DNA of 64,000 bases, taken from assembly GCF_022026155.1 (NCBI RefSeq), contig NZ_CP085041.1, positions 1,768,306 through 1,832,305 on the forward strand, given 5' to 3'. Below the pieces are notes generated by a model. That model was not told the origin of the DNA. It was given only the letters and a program-made list of their open reading frames with translations, and ran no database searches. This DNA is from Dissulfurimicrobium hydrothermale. Lineage in GTDB: Bacteria > Desulfobacterota > Dissulfuribacteria > Dissulfuribacterales > Sh68. Below, one piece after another: positions 38,012 to 46,851 of this stretch; within the stretch, counting starts at the first letter, position 1; each line of letters starts with the position of its first letter. The translations under genes and the position numbers were made by a program.

Positions 38012-38651
38012 GGGCCACCTCCAGGAAATGCACCGGCGGGTATTCCTTCACCGGCTCAGGGATGAACACCTCCTCGCCTTGGTCCGAAAAGAGCGGCAGC
38101 TCCCGCATGGAACCGTGGCTCACCAATTCATGGAAGGCAAAATCGCGCCGTTTGAGCAGACTGCCGTTGATCAGCGACCATTCGGAAAAAATAATCGGCT
38201 GCGGATTATCCCCCACGGTTTTCAGGGAAAGGGCATCGCCGTGCACGACATTGCGCTTGAGAATATAGCGCGCCGCTTCCCTGCACTGCTCTTTTGCCTT
38301 TTCCTTAAAGAAGCGGGTATAAGACGCATCAAACGCATCAAACAGCCGTTTACGGCATTCTTCTGTGTTATCTGCCAGAATGTCAATCCCGTAAATACAT
38401 GAGACGGCAAGGATCGCATAGCGCTCATATTCCAACTGATTTTTGGCATAGCGTGCCTCCACGACTCGCAGTTTTCGCTCCAGTATCTTGATGAGAAAAT
38501 TCCCCGTCCCACAAGCAGGCTCAAGAAAACGCGAGTCAATCCGCTCCGTCTCCTGCTTCACCAGATCAAGCATGGCATTGACAATGTGTTGAGGAGTCAA
38601 AACTTCACCGTGATCTCTCACGCGCTGTTTGGACTTTATTGTTGCTTTCAT
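37995..38651 (-). CDS. N6-adenine methyltransferase-like protein, SAM domain only
   Basis: A 218-residue protein, from ATG 38651 with GGGGAG just upstream (a GTG at 38666 is a poorer start). It begins VRDHGEVLTPQHIVNAMLDLV, like the helical entry of type I/IIG modification enzymes. It has a perfect SAM-binding motif I, FLEPACGTGNFLIKIL (42-57), and then GIDILADN. No NPPY/NPPW catalytic motif is present: its place is taken by DNPQPIIFSEWSL. The C-terminus (EYPPVHFLEVAHAYDD) runs into the start of the next methyltransferase. It may supply the SAM fold to its partner, or the two may form one functional heterodimer (inference). Confidence 0.78.
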   Translation of the reverse strand: MKATIKSKQRVRDHGEVLTPQHIVNAMLDLVKQETERIDSRFLEPACGTGNFLIKILERKLRVVEARYAKNQLEYERYAILAVSCIYGIDILADNTEECRKRLFDAFDASYTRFFKEKAKEQCREAARYILKRNVVHGDALSLKTVGDNPQPIIFSEWSLINGSLLKRRDFAFHELVSHGSMRELPLFSDQGEEVFIPEPVKEYPPVHFLEVAHAYDD

Positions 38652-38714
38652 CTCTTCTCCCCACACAAATCAAGCCATTGATGCCCTTCTCATTGCACAA
38701 TTCCTCTGTGCCAA

Positions 38715-38744
38715 CATATAAGTGAAACATCTTTGCTTTGTCAA
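38715..38744 (-). promoter_or_regulatory. Candidate sigma-70 promoter of the restriction-modification operon
   Basis: On the minus strand a perfect -35 TTGACA (38744-38739) is followed after 18 bp by TATATG (38720-38715), or after 17 bp by TTATAT. It lies about 65 bp before the ATG of the first methyltransferase gene and points toward it. Confidence 0.55.
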
Positions 38745-38800
38745 ATTGGAGTAGTAACTCATTCGTGTGCCTGTTCAGCGCAACAGAGGATTATAATCTG

Positions 38801-40129
38801 CTAAGCGGCCTGAATGCGGCCTTTCTCAAGGAAGTTGCCGGATGAAGGGCGTATGCCAGGGATGAGGCTGATCAAAAAGGCGCCAAGGATCACATATGCC
38901 ATCAGCGCCGCAGCAGCTAATTTGTAGCCAAATATCTGTTCACCAAAGATCGTCAGAATCAGGGACCATGTGGCGTCACCCAGCACGCTAGCTGTGCGGC
39001 CGGAGAGGGTGTAAAGCCCCCAGAACTCGCCGGATTTGTCTGCCGGGGTCAGGGCTGTCAGAAGTACGCGGCTTGATGACCATACCCCGGCAAGCCCCAT
39101 CCCTGCCAACGGGGCTACCGTAAACCTGAACAACAGCTTGGCGTCCATATGAAACGGCCCTAGATTGAGCGCCATCCCAGGCCTGATGATCAAGATCATG
39201 ACGAAGAGAAGAAACCAGATCATGAGATCAATGAGCACGGCCTTTTTGGGGCCGACGGCCTTGACAAGGGGCCCGAAGATAATCCAGGCGGAAAGCATAG
39301 CTACGATAATGGCCGGCCCAAAAAGTGAGGCCAGTTCGCTGGCATTGAAACCCATTACATTGCGGGAATAGAGGCCCATCAGGGTGATTACGGATGCAAC
39401 CGCGTTTTCATACAGAAAATCCCCGACAAGAAAGATAAAAAAATATCTGTATCTCCTTGCATGTCTGAATGTATCTCGAATACGCCCGTAGGCGGCATAT
39501 ATGTCCACCCGGCTGTGCGAACCAGCTTTAAAATCAGGGGCAAGGTACATAGCCGGATACGCAAGAATCAGATATATCAAGGACATGGGCAAAAAGACCC
39601 GGCCTGCCAGTTCGTCGGTTGGTACCAGTCTGCTCAAGCCAACCAAGCAGATGAGACTTCCGGCATAGCCGATGCCCACCGTCATGCTTATCACTGCGGT
39701 CACATTTTTTTTGTCGGCTACCGCCGGAATCATGGCTATAAAAAATGTAAATGCCGCATTGGCGCATATATATGCCAGGATGAATAGCGATATGGCCACC
39801 GGCTCTGACCTGGCCCATCCTAGAGAGGCTGTACAGATAACCAGGCCGAAGACAAAGACACGAAGATATGGTTGACGCCGTCTGCTGTTGTCCGCGCTGG
39901 CACCCAAGAGAGGCGATATGATGGCTACGATCAGCGCCCCGACAGTCACCGCCCATCCGAAATCGGCCCCAGATCTGCCGATGACCTTTTGCAGGAAGAC
40001 GCCAAAATAGGTGGAGACCACTATCATCGACCATGCGGAGTCAGCGGCCTCGAACAGGGAATATTTATAGAGGACCGCCCACAGCGGGTGTCGGGTCTGG
40101 AATTTCTCAGCCGGTCTGGCGGGTTCCAA
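38801..40129 (-). CDS. MFS transporter, UMF1-like
   Basis: A 442-residue membrane protein with about 12 hydrophobic helices. The start KYSLFEAADSAWSMIVVSTYFGVFLQ and the loop GASADNSRRRQPYL resemble the UMF1/Atg22-like branch of the major facilitator superfamily. This branch often exports amino acids or related small molecules. The substrate is unknown. The start codon seems to be TTG (40129), with GGAG somewhat far upstream. It lies 26 bp after the M16 peptidase gene and is probably co-transcribed with it. Confidence 0.75.
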   Translation of the reverse strand: MEPARPAEKFQTRHPLWAVLYKYSLFEAADSAWSMIVVSTYFGVFLQKVIGRSGADFGWAVTVGALIVAIISPLLGASADNSRRRQPYLRVFVFGLVICTASLGWARSEPVAISLFILAYICANAAFTFFIAMIPAVADKKNVTAVISMTVGIGYAGSLICLVGLSRLVPTDELAGRVFLPMSLIYLILAYPAMYLAPDFKAGSHSRVDIYAAYGRIRDTFRHARRYRYFFIFLVGDFLYENAVASVITLMGLYSRNVMGFNASELASLFGPAIIVAMLSAWIIFGPLVKAVGPKKAVLIDLMIWFLLFVMILIIRPGMALNLGPFHMDAKLLFRFTVAPLAGMGLAGVWSSSRVLLTALTPADKSGEFWGLYTLSGRTASVLGDATWSLILTIFGEQIFGYKLAAAALMAYVILGAFLISLIPGIRPSSGNFLEKGRIQAA

Positions 40130-40155
40130 ATATGGATTCGACTCCTAGCGAAACC

Positions 40156-42825
40156 TTATTGTGGGACAGGACCCCTGACGACCTGAACCATGTCGTTAGG
40201 GCGTATCCATTTTGAAAATGCCTTTCTAATATCAGTGGCCGTAAGTCCCATATATTTTTTTGCAGCCCTTACAGGTTCGTCGAGTGGCAGATCATTGGCC
40301 GTGCAATAGATAAAATCCTTTGCTATTTGATCCACGCTCGATTCAGACAAAGAAATTTTACGCAACATGAGCGCCTTGGCCTGATTCAATTGATCATCTG
40401 AAACCGCTACCTTCTGCATATCGACAAGGTCACGGCGGACAATTCCAGCCGCTTTGGAAACCTTGTCAGGGTCACATGCAAAAACTACCGAATAGACTGA
40501 CCTGGTCTTGCCTGCATCAAGCTGCGAGTCCACAAAGTATACAAGACCTGTAGTCTCACGCAGGTCCTGATAGAGTTTTGTAGCATAGAAACCCCCGCCT
40601 AGTACGTTATTTCCCAATTCCAAGGCATAGAAGTCAGGGTCTGTGCGCCTTAAACCAAGGGTCTGGGCCATAGTGACCACATCCTGTACGCGGCTCGAAT
40701 CCGGCACGCTCACAAAAAACGGCTTGTTATTTGGAACCGCAGGGAAATCAATGATCGGCCTAGGGCCTTTTGCCGTCCAAGAACCAAAATACTTGTTAAT
40801 CACCCCAAATACCTCTTCTGGAGTAACCTTTCCTATGACCACAATAGTGGTCATGTCCGGTCTAAATACACTTGAATAATACCTTTTTACGTCATCTAAG
40901 GTAAGGGCGGAGATTGTCTGCGGGGTGGGATGGCGCAGACTGGGGTCATTCTTGGGGAAAAGGCTGGCCTTGACGGCATGTTCGGCCAGATAACCCGGGC
41001 TCTTGAGCTCCCCAGCCGCAGAAGCCGCGGCCTGTTTCTGAACGATGTCAAAGGCATTTTTGGGCAGGGCCGGATGGAGTTCATTTTCTGCAAGCAGTTG
41101 AACGCCCCGATCAAAATGATCGGGTGTCACCCTTATAAAGAAGTCAGTGCCAGCGGACTCGCTCGCCCCTATGTCATCAAGGGCCTTCTGAAAGGCAACC
41201 CTATCAAGGGACAAACTCCCGTAAGAAAACAATTGGGATAAGATGGCATCGACCCCCTCCTGTCCTTTGGGTACCTGCATGTCAGGATTATTCTTTATAT
41301 GACCAAAAACGCTCACAGTGTTGCTTATGGATATGGGTTGCACGATAAGGACAAGCCCGTTTTTCAAGGTGCTTACCACTGGATGTACAACAGGGTGTAG
41401 CGTAGCAGGACGGCTCAAGGCCTCCTTGGCCCATTCTGGAAGTTCAACCCTTGCCGAATGCCCTGTGATCAGCTTCTCACTGCCGCCAAACCCTTTCGAT
41501 GAAACGGGCTTACCTGAGACCTCTGGGGTAAGAACGGCCTGGATAGAATGATCCACATCAAGATATTTTGCGGCTACGCGGTTCACGTCCTCCGCGGTGA
41601 CCTTCTGTATGGCCTCTATGTCATCGTCCGGGGAATTCCTGCCCTCCACGGCTAGCGCCTGAGACCAGCTCATGGCAAGACCCGATATCGAATTTTTTTC
41701 AAACTCGGCCTCAGTTACCTCATGCAATTTAGCGGCGGCCACCAGATCCGCAGGGACACCGTTTTTTATTACGGCAAGCAGAATGTCTCTCACATCGGCC
41801 ATAAGGGCCCTGCTGTCAGCTCCTGACGGAAAGGCCGCCACAACGTAACCGAGCCCTGACCTGGGCAGAGGATCCAGTTCAAACCCTGTGAAAAGCGCCT
41901 TGCCGTTTGAAACCAAAGAATAGAGCTCTGAGCGCTGGCTGTTCAGGATGTCGGCAAGGATCACAGACGCCGCATAGTCCGGACTGTCATACCCAGGCAT
42001 CCTGAACGCAAAAGACACCATGCCATAAGGCCGGTCTGTCGTCATGTTGAGCACAGCTGGCTTGACCGGTTGGAGACTCACCTCCTTGCGGGCCGGAAGC
42101 CTTTTGGTCTGAATCCCGCCAAATAGTTTTTTCACCTTTTGTAGTGTCTCAGACGGATCTATGTCGCCGCATATAACAAGGATGGCGTTGTTAGGGGCAT
42201 ACCACTTGTCATAGAATTGCTTGAGCATGGCCCCTGTAGTCTTGTCAAAAGAGGCGCGGGTTCCCAGCGCATCATGTTCATATGGGGTCCCGGCAAAAAA
42301 ATCCTTTAGGAGCCGGGTGTAAAAGATGTATTCGGGATTTGAGAGGTCCTGCGCCACCTCCTGCTCTATCGCCCCGCGCTCTTCGGACCAGAGTCTCTCA
42401 CTGTCCAGGACGTCTTCCATCCGTAACGCCTCTATATGCAGGGCCACATCCAGGTCTTCCGCAGGCACAGTAAAAAAGTACTGGGTCACGTTCTGCTGCG
42501 TGTCGGCGCCGAAATCTCCACCCATTTCCGCAGCTATACGTGCAAGTTGGGCAGCGGTAAGCCCAGGGCTTCCACGGAACATCATATGTTCCTGGGCATG
42601 GGCCATGCCTGGGAACCCTTCAGGGGCCTCATCAGAACCCACCAAGTAGTTGACCACAGTGGTTACGACAGGGGCCAGAGGATCCCTGATCATCACCACC
42701 CGGAGGCCGTTTTCCAGTTCCGCCCGGACTACTTCCTCGGCCCCCGCAGTCCCCATAAAGGCCAACATCATGACTATTATCAGGATGAGAAAAAACTTTT
42801 TGGAAACATGCATCTTAATAACCAT
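40156..42825 (-). CDS. Exported M16-family zinc peptidase (two fused halves)
   Basis: An 889-residue protein with a hydrophobic signal sequence (about 8-29, ending GTAGAEE), thus periplasmic. The first half starts RAELENGLRVVMIRDPLAPVVT and carries the inverted zinc motif HAQEH (76-80), with the distal glutamate in ERGAIEQEV. The second half (from about 480, STLKNGLVLIVQPI) is the inactive M16 partner domain, with VVVIGKVTPEEV and NNVLGGGFYATKLYQDLRE. Processing peptidases of this type fold as a two-half clamshell on small peptides. It is full length for the single-chain form. Confidence 0.9.
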   Translation of the reverse strand: MVIKMHVSKKFFLILIIVMMLAFMGTAGAEEVVRAELENGLRVVMIRDPLAPVVTTVVNYLVGSDEAPEGFPGMAHAQEHMMFRGSPGLTAAQLARIAAEMGGDFGADTQQNVTQYFFTVPAEDLDVALHIEALRMEDVLDSERLWSEERGAIEQEVAQDLSNPEYIFYTRLLKDFFAGTPYEHDALGTRASFDKTTGAMLKQFYDKWYAPNNAILVICGDIDPSETLQKVKKLFGGIQTKRLPARKEVSLQPVKPAVLNMTTDRPYGMVSFAFRMPGYDSPDYAASVILADILNSQRSELYSLVSNGKALFTGFELDPLPRSGLGYVVAAFPSGADSRALMADVRDILLAVIKNGVPADLVAAAKLHEVTEAEFEKNSISGLAMSWSQALAVEGRNSPDDDIEAIQKVTAEDVNRVAAKYLDVDHSIQAVLTPEVSGKPVSSKGFGGSEKLITGHSARVELPEWAKEALSRPATLHPVVHPVVSTLKNGLVLIVQPISISNTVSVFGHIKNNPDMQVPKGQEGVDAILSQLFSYGSLSLDRVAFQKALDDIGASESAGTDFFIRVTPDHFDRGVQLLAENELHPALPKNAFDIVQKQAAASAAGELKSPGYLAEHAVKASLFPKNDPSLRHPTPQTISALTLDDVKRYYSSVFRPDMTTIVVIGKVTPEEVFGVINKYFGSWTAKGPRPIIDFPAVPNNKPFFVSVPDSSRVQDVVTMAQTLGLRRTDPDFYALELGNNVLGGGFYATKLYQDLRETTGLVYFVDSQLDAGKTRSVYSVVFACDPDKVSKAAGIVRRDLVDMQKVAVSDDQLNQAKALMLRKISLSESSVDQIAKDFIYCTANDLPLDEPVRAAKKYMGLTATDIRKAFSKWIRPNDMVQVVRGPVPQ

Positions 42826-42970
42826 AGGGAAACCCCCAAAAATTCACTTTCTATACCAGTTTTCTCATACATCGTCTGTATTTTTAAAGATGCATCAACA
42901 ATATTATTTATATATGGTATTTATATGCGCAATTTATTTGTTTTTATGCTTTATATATGATTATTATCTC

Positions 42971-43326
42971 TTAAGATGCTATAGTTTCTAATATTCTATA
43001 TCTATCCATATTATATGCAAGATTTCTAAGACCTATCTTTGCATAGGCGCGAGCTGCGCCTATAGTGCGTAACAAAAGATTATCTGCTTTCTTAAGTTGA
43101 ACTCCAAAAATATGCTCTAGCCTTGCCCTATTTTTCGATTTTAATTTGTTATTTCCTTTTTCTATATATAATAAATGATTGTTCCTATAACCTTTTCTAA
43201 ATGTATTCATTATAAGTATTGTCTTTTAAAAAAAGTTTCTTCTGAACAATAGGCTGAATCCGCCCAAACATCTGCATTTTTCATACAATCTCCAATAAAT
43301 GACTTAAGAACAAAAATATCTTCCTT
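42971..43326 (-). pseudogene. IS5-family transposase remnant
   Basis: The end of an IS5-type DDE transposase in two frames. The upstream frame has DVWADSAYCSEE, which holds the second catalytic aspartate region. After a frameshift near 43210 the other frame gives KGYRNNHL, then KSKNRARLEHIFGVQ (the catalytic glutamate in RLEHIFG) and RTIGAARAYAKIGLRNLAYNMDR, the family C-terminus. The first two thirds of the gene and any inverted ends are missing. The surrounding DNA is AT-rich. Confidence 0.8.
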
Positions 43327-43428
43327 TCTAAATTTAGAATAGCTATGAAATAAAAGAAATAGCCAATGAAATCATTAGACAGCTCTACATGAGAGAGTGA
43401 AAGGTATAAAGGTATAAATGATCACGGC

Positions 43429-44737
43429 TTACAATATTGTATTCACTAGGCTTCCGCTTGGGAGAAGATTGGATATCAAAATATTATTCTCTATGAGTGC
43501 AAGATAATTATATAAACCATAACTATATTGTTTTATATTACTGTTTAAATTGTTAAGAAAACTATTTGTTTGAGTATTTATATAATTTGTTGCTGATGAT
43601 GACTGTATTTGCTGTACTACTGAGATTATATTTGTCGCTAATCCACTTATGATGCCTTGTGCTTGATTTTGATTATTATTTAATATACCGATTAATTGCC
43701 CTTGATTGACTGATAGTGTATTATCATTATTTATAGTTATTCCTATTGATTGTAAATTTGCAGCCTGAGCATTAACAGGATTTATTATTTCATTAAGTAC
43801 ATTTTGATCGATATAAGCGCTATTCTGTTGTAGAAAATTAACCATATTATTGAAAATTGTTAATAGCATTGCTTATGGCATTACTATCAGCTGTAACTGT
43901 AATTGTCACCATGCCATTTGTTGGATTTAGAAGATTTATCTGTAAATTATTATTATCAATGCTTATATTATTACTTGTCGATGTATAAGCTTGGTTATTA
44001 ATCGTATAGCTTGCATTATTTGCATAGCTAATAATTTTATTAGCTCCACTTGTTATAACAGCATTGCCTGTTACATCGCTTAGATTAAAAGCACCAATGG
44101 TTCCTGTATTATTTGCAATTATTTGTAACTGACTCGTATTATTTTGAGTATCTGTTATGACGCTTGCTGTAACACCGACGTTTGCATTGTTGATGGCTTG
44201 GGCCATATTATTTAAAAAAGTCTGGTTGGTATCTGTAGCATTGACGTTTACCGAAATAGGTGTTGTGATACCATTTATCGTTAAATTAAAAGTATTTATA
44301 CCTGCAGAGGCCGTAGTTGTATTGCTGCTGACAAGGAGGGCGCCCTGATTAACTTGGGCGGATGCCAACTGATTGACATATATATTGTAGGTCGTGATAG
44401 TGGCCCCAGGTTGTGCAGACGCAGACACCTGGTTGGGGTTTGAGGAGTTAGCAACAACCTTATCAAAGACACTTGTATTAGCCCCTGGGTAGCTGTCAGG
44501 TACAAGGGGATAAGAAGCTTGATATAGTTGCCCTGCATACGTACTCAGCTTATTTAAGGCCTGACTCAATAAACTAAACTGCTGCTGATACGTCTGACCT
44601 AGGGAGAAGGCTTGGGCGGCCGCATTTTCTACCAAACCCAATAAGGCGTCAGGGCTGTTTGCCCCCGTGCCTTGATTGTTGTTCAGATAATTAATGTATA
44701 GATAATTGCTGAGGTAACTATAATCTGTATTGACCAT
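43429..44737 (-). pseudogene. FliD-like flagellar cap protein gene, frameshifted, AT-rich
   Basis: Two overlapping frames, 44737-43847 and 43869-43429. The first contains TYNIYVNQLASAQVNQG, resembling the FliD N-terminal strand, and Hook-IN-like turns (FNLTINGITTPISVNV, NNANVGVTASVIT). It ends AISNAINNF where FliD continues into a coiled coil. The second frame supplies NMVNFLQQNSAYIDQNVLN and a C-terminal helix. Removing or adding one base near 43855 joins them into about 430 codons. The N-terminus is unlike usual FliD. Composition is low in G+C (15 of 60 at 43681-43740) and asparagine-rich. No other flagellar gene is near. It may be a horizontally acquired fragment. Confidence 0.62.
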
Positions 44738-44812
44738 AACTTCCTCTATTCAGGGGCTGGTAAACAAGCAAGTACAAAAATACAAGATTATATGTTTATA
44801 TATGTTAAATAC

Positions 44813-44840
44813 AAAATAAAACAAAGATATAAACTGTCAA
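44813..44840 (-). promoter_or_regulatory. Candidate promoter of the FliD-like gene
   Basis: On the minus strand TTGACA (44840-44835) is followed after 16 bp by TATTTT (44818-44813), about 75 bp before the ATG at 44737. The DNA is AT-rich, so chance matches are likely. Confidence 0.35.
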
Positions 44841-44954
44841 TATAGATTTATGCCCACTGACTGGCTGTTCAAGATGCCGGCTTGAGGGGATCATTTTATC
44901 CTTTTTGAAAAGGATCCTTAAACTTAATAGATAGGCTAACTACTTGATTTTATT

Positions 44955-45030
44955 TGGCGGTCCCAAGGGGACTCGAACCCCTGTTTTCGGCGTGAGAGGC
45001 CAACGTCCTAGGCCACTAGACGATGGGACC
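44955..45030 (-). tRNA. tRNA-Glu (anticodon CUC)
   Basis: The minus strand folds as a tRNA with an encoded CCA. The acceptor stem is GGTCCCA (45024-45030) with TGGGACC. The D-arm has GTCTAGTGGCCTAGGAC, as in bacterial tRNA-Glu. The anticodon stem TTGGC/GCCGA holds loop CTCTCAC with anticodon CTC (plus-strand bases 44994-44996). The T-arm is CAGGGGTTCGAGTCCCCT. The D-arm wording matches glutamate rather than other family boxes. Confidence 0.94.
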
Positions 45031-45102
45031 GCATTTTCAGCAATGGGTGCAAGATTATAGGTCTTCTGCTCTAGTGTCAAGAGAATCCAACAAAAAAATG
45101 GA

Positions 45103-46023
45103 TTATCTTAAGAACCCACGTATAATCCTATTGACGGCCTCGTCATATGTAAGCCCAAGACTCATAAGCTTCATAAGCTGACTATTTGCGATCTTGCCGA
45201 TAGCCGCCTCATGGGTGAGCTCGGCGTCTGGATGAAGACTTCTTAAGGAGGGTATCGTCTCATTTGTGCCGTTGTCCATTACTATGGCGTCACACTCGAG
45301 GTGGCCGTAAGAACGTGCCCTTGCCTCAAGCACCGCGTAAAAATCCTGCTTCGAATCCCCTTTTATGACGGACCTGGATATCAACTCCGCCCTGCTGTCT
45401 TCGCCCTTCAGGATTATAGTATTTTTTGAAACCGCCCTCTGCCGCCCTTCTGTCATGACGCGTTCTGTTACGAGGATCGAACTCCTTGGCCCAAGCTCGG
45501 CCTCGTTCGCACGTTGGGCCTCGTCCACGCCGCCGATTTGGGTGAGCTCTAACTCGGCATGGGCACCTTCTTCTAAGAAGACCCTTGTAACCGGATTAAG
45601 CGTTCGCTTACCGGTGCCTGACCCAATCCCAAGGTGCTTTTCCACATATTTTACTTTGGAGCCCTTGCCTATCCTGAACTCATGGATGCCTGCATGCCCT
45701 TCCGGCCTGTCCGATCCGCAATGTATGCCGCAACCCGCTATAATCGTCACGTCACAGCCGTCTCCTATTATAAAATTGTTCTTCACGACGTCAAAGAGAT
45801 CGGCCTGACTCAATATCACAGGGATGTGAACGGATTCGTTTACAGTCCCTGGCTTTACTATGATATTTATACCTGTATTGTCTTCATTGGTCTCGATCAT
45901 GATATTGGCGGATACCTGGCGGCCGAGAAGCTTTCCGTTTTTTCTTATATTATAAGCCCCTTTTGGGATGTCCTCCAGATCCGCCACCCCCTTTAACAGT
46001 TCTCTATCTATGACATCTAGCAT
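45103..46023 (-). CDS. sufB: SufB/SufD-family Fe-S cluster assembly protein
   Basis: A 306-residue member of the SufBD family, shorter than SufB of enteric bacteria (about 495) and like the minimal forms of archaea and anaerobes. It is a beta-helix protein, with HAGIHEFRIGKGSKVKYVEKHLG, the repeated AELELTQIG and RAELISRSVIKGDSKQDFYA, and the end LTHEAAIGKIANSQLMKLMSLGLTYDEA. The ATG at 46023 has AAGGAGA upstream, whereas the longer open frame to 46095 lies inside sufC. It forms the scaffold complex with SufC. Confidence 0.88.
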   Translation of the reverse strand: MLDVIDRELLKGVADLEDIPKGAYNIRKNGKLLGRQVSANIMIETNEDNTGINIIVKPGTVNESVHIPVILSQADLFDVVKNNFIIGDGCDVTIIAGCGIHCGSDRPEGHAGIHEFRIGKGSKVKYVEKHLGIGSGTGKRTLNPVTRVFLEEGAHAELELTQIGGVDEAQRANEAELGPRSSILVTERVMTEGRQRAVSKNTIILKGEDSRAELISRSVIKGDSKQDFYAVLEARARSYGHLECDAIVMDNGTNETIPSLRSLHPDAELTHEAAIGKIANSQLMKLMSLGLTYDEAVNRIIRGFLR

Positions 46024-46765
46024 AGTTTTCTCCTTCACAAATCGTCTTCCAGTTGCAGAAATCAAGGTCTTTAAGGAGCGGCAATGTGGTATCAAGATCT
46101 CCGGTATGGACGATCTGTCCGTCTTTTACCAGCAGTATCTCATCGGCTGCTTGAAGAAATTTTTCATTATGACTGACAACGATCGTTGTAGTGCCGTATT
46201 TATCTCGTTCCCTCTTTAAAAGATCGATCATCGGTCCGATCGTCCAGAGATCTATCCCGGTATCTGGCTCGTCATATATGGCGATCTTGGGGTTTCTTGC
46301 AATGGTCGTCGCGAGTTCTATCTTCTTGATCTCGCCGCCGGAAAGTGCATTTCCAACCTCTTTGTCGAGAAAGTCAGTCGAACATATGCCGACCCTTATG
46401 AGTATCTTTACAAGTTCAGCCTCGTCGGTGGTGCCGGCTGCGATGGAAAGCAGATCTCCAAAGGTAAGCCCCTTGAAACGGGCAGGATTCTGAAAGCTGT
46501 AAGCGATCCCTGCCCTTGCCCTTTCTGTGACCCCCAGGGAGGTGATATCCCTGCCCTCCAGGAATATCTGACCTGACGTGAGAGGATTTATACCCATTAT
46601 CAACTTTGCGATCGTTGTTTTACCGCTTCCGTTGGGGCCGGTTATCGCATAAAATTTACCTTTTTCAAATCTATAACTTACACCCTTAACGATCATCCGC
46701 TGATGCGGACCTGAGTACTCATCCTGCTCTTCAACAGAAAAATAGAGATCTTTTATCTCGAGCAT
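46004..46765 (-). CDS. sufC: Fe-S cluster assembly ATPase SufC
   Basis: A 253-residue ABC-type ATPase of the SUF system. It has Walker A GPNGSGKTTIAKL, Q-loop YSFQNPARFKG (the SufC hallmark), a signature LSGGEIKKIELAT, and Walker B IAIYDEPDTGIDLWT. The end overlaps the sufB start by 20 bp. The two genes alone form the minimal SufBC pair; no SufS, SufU or SufE is adjacent. Confidence 0.92.
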   Translation of the reverse strand: MLEIKDLYFSVEEQDEYSGPHQRMIVKGVSYRFEKGKFYAITGPNGSGKTTIAKLIMGINPLTSGQIFLEGRDITSLGVTERARAGIAYSFQNPARFKGLTFGDLLSIAAGTTDEAELVKILIRVGICSTDFLDKEVGNALSGGEIKKIELATTIARNPKIAIYDEPDTGIDLWTIGPMIDLLKRERDKYGTTTIVVSHNEKFLQAADEILLVKDGQIVHTGDLDTTLPLLKDLDFCNWKTICEGENYARCHR

Positions 46766-46851
46766 CTAATAATTTTTCCTTTCTTTTAGTTTAGCTCCGC
46801 CGATCTGCCGATCTGCGCATCATGATTATCAATCTTCAAATCAAACGGGCA

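Noticed and set aside
44738-44915. Sigma-28 type promoter upstream of the FliD-like gene (TAAA...GCCGGCAT)
   Set aside because: The spacing is 13 instead of about 15 and the second box has mismatches; the TTGACA element is a better candidate, although also weak.
44898-44915. Perfect hairpin ATCCTTTT/AAAAGGAT as terminator of tRNA-Glu
   Set aside because: The loop is only two bases and no T-run follows on either strand.
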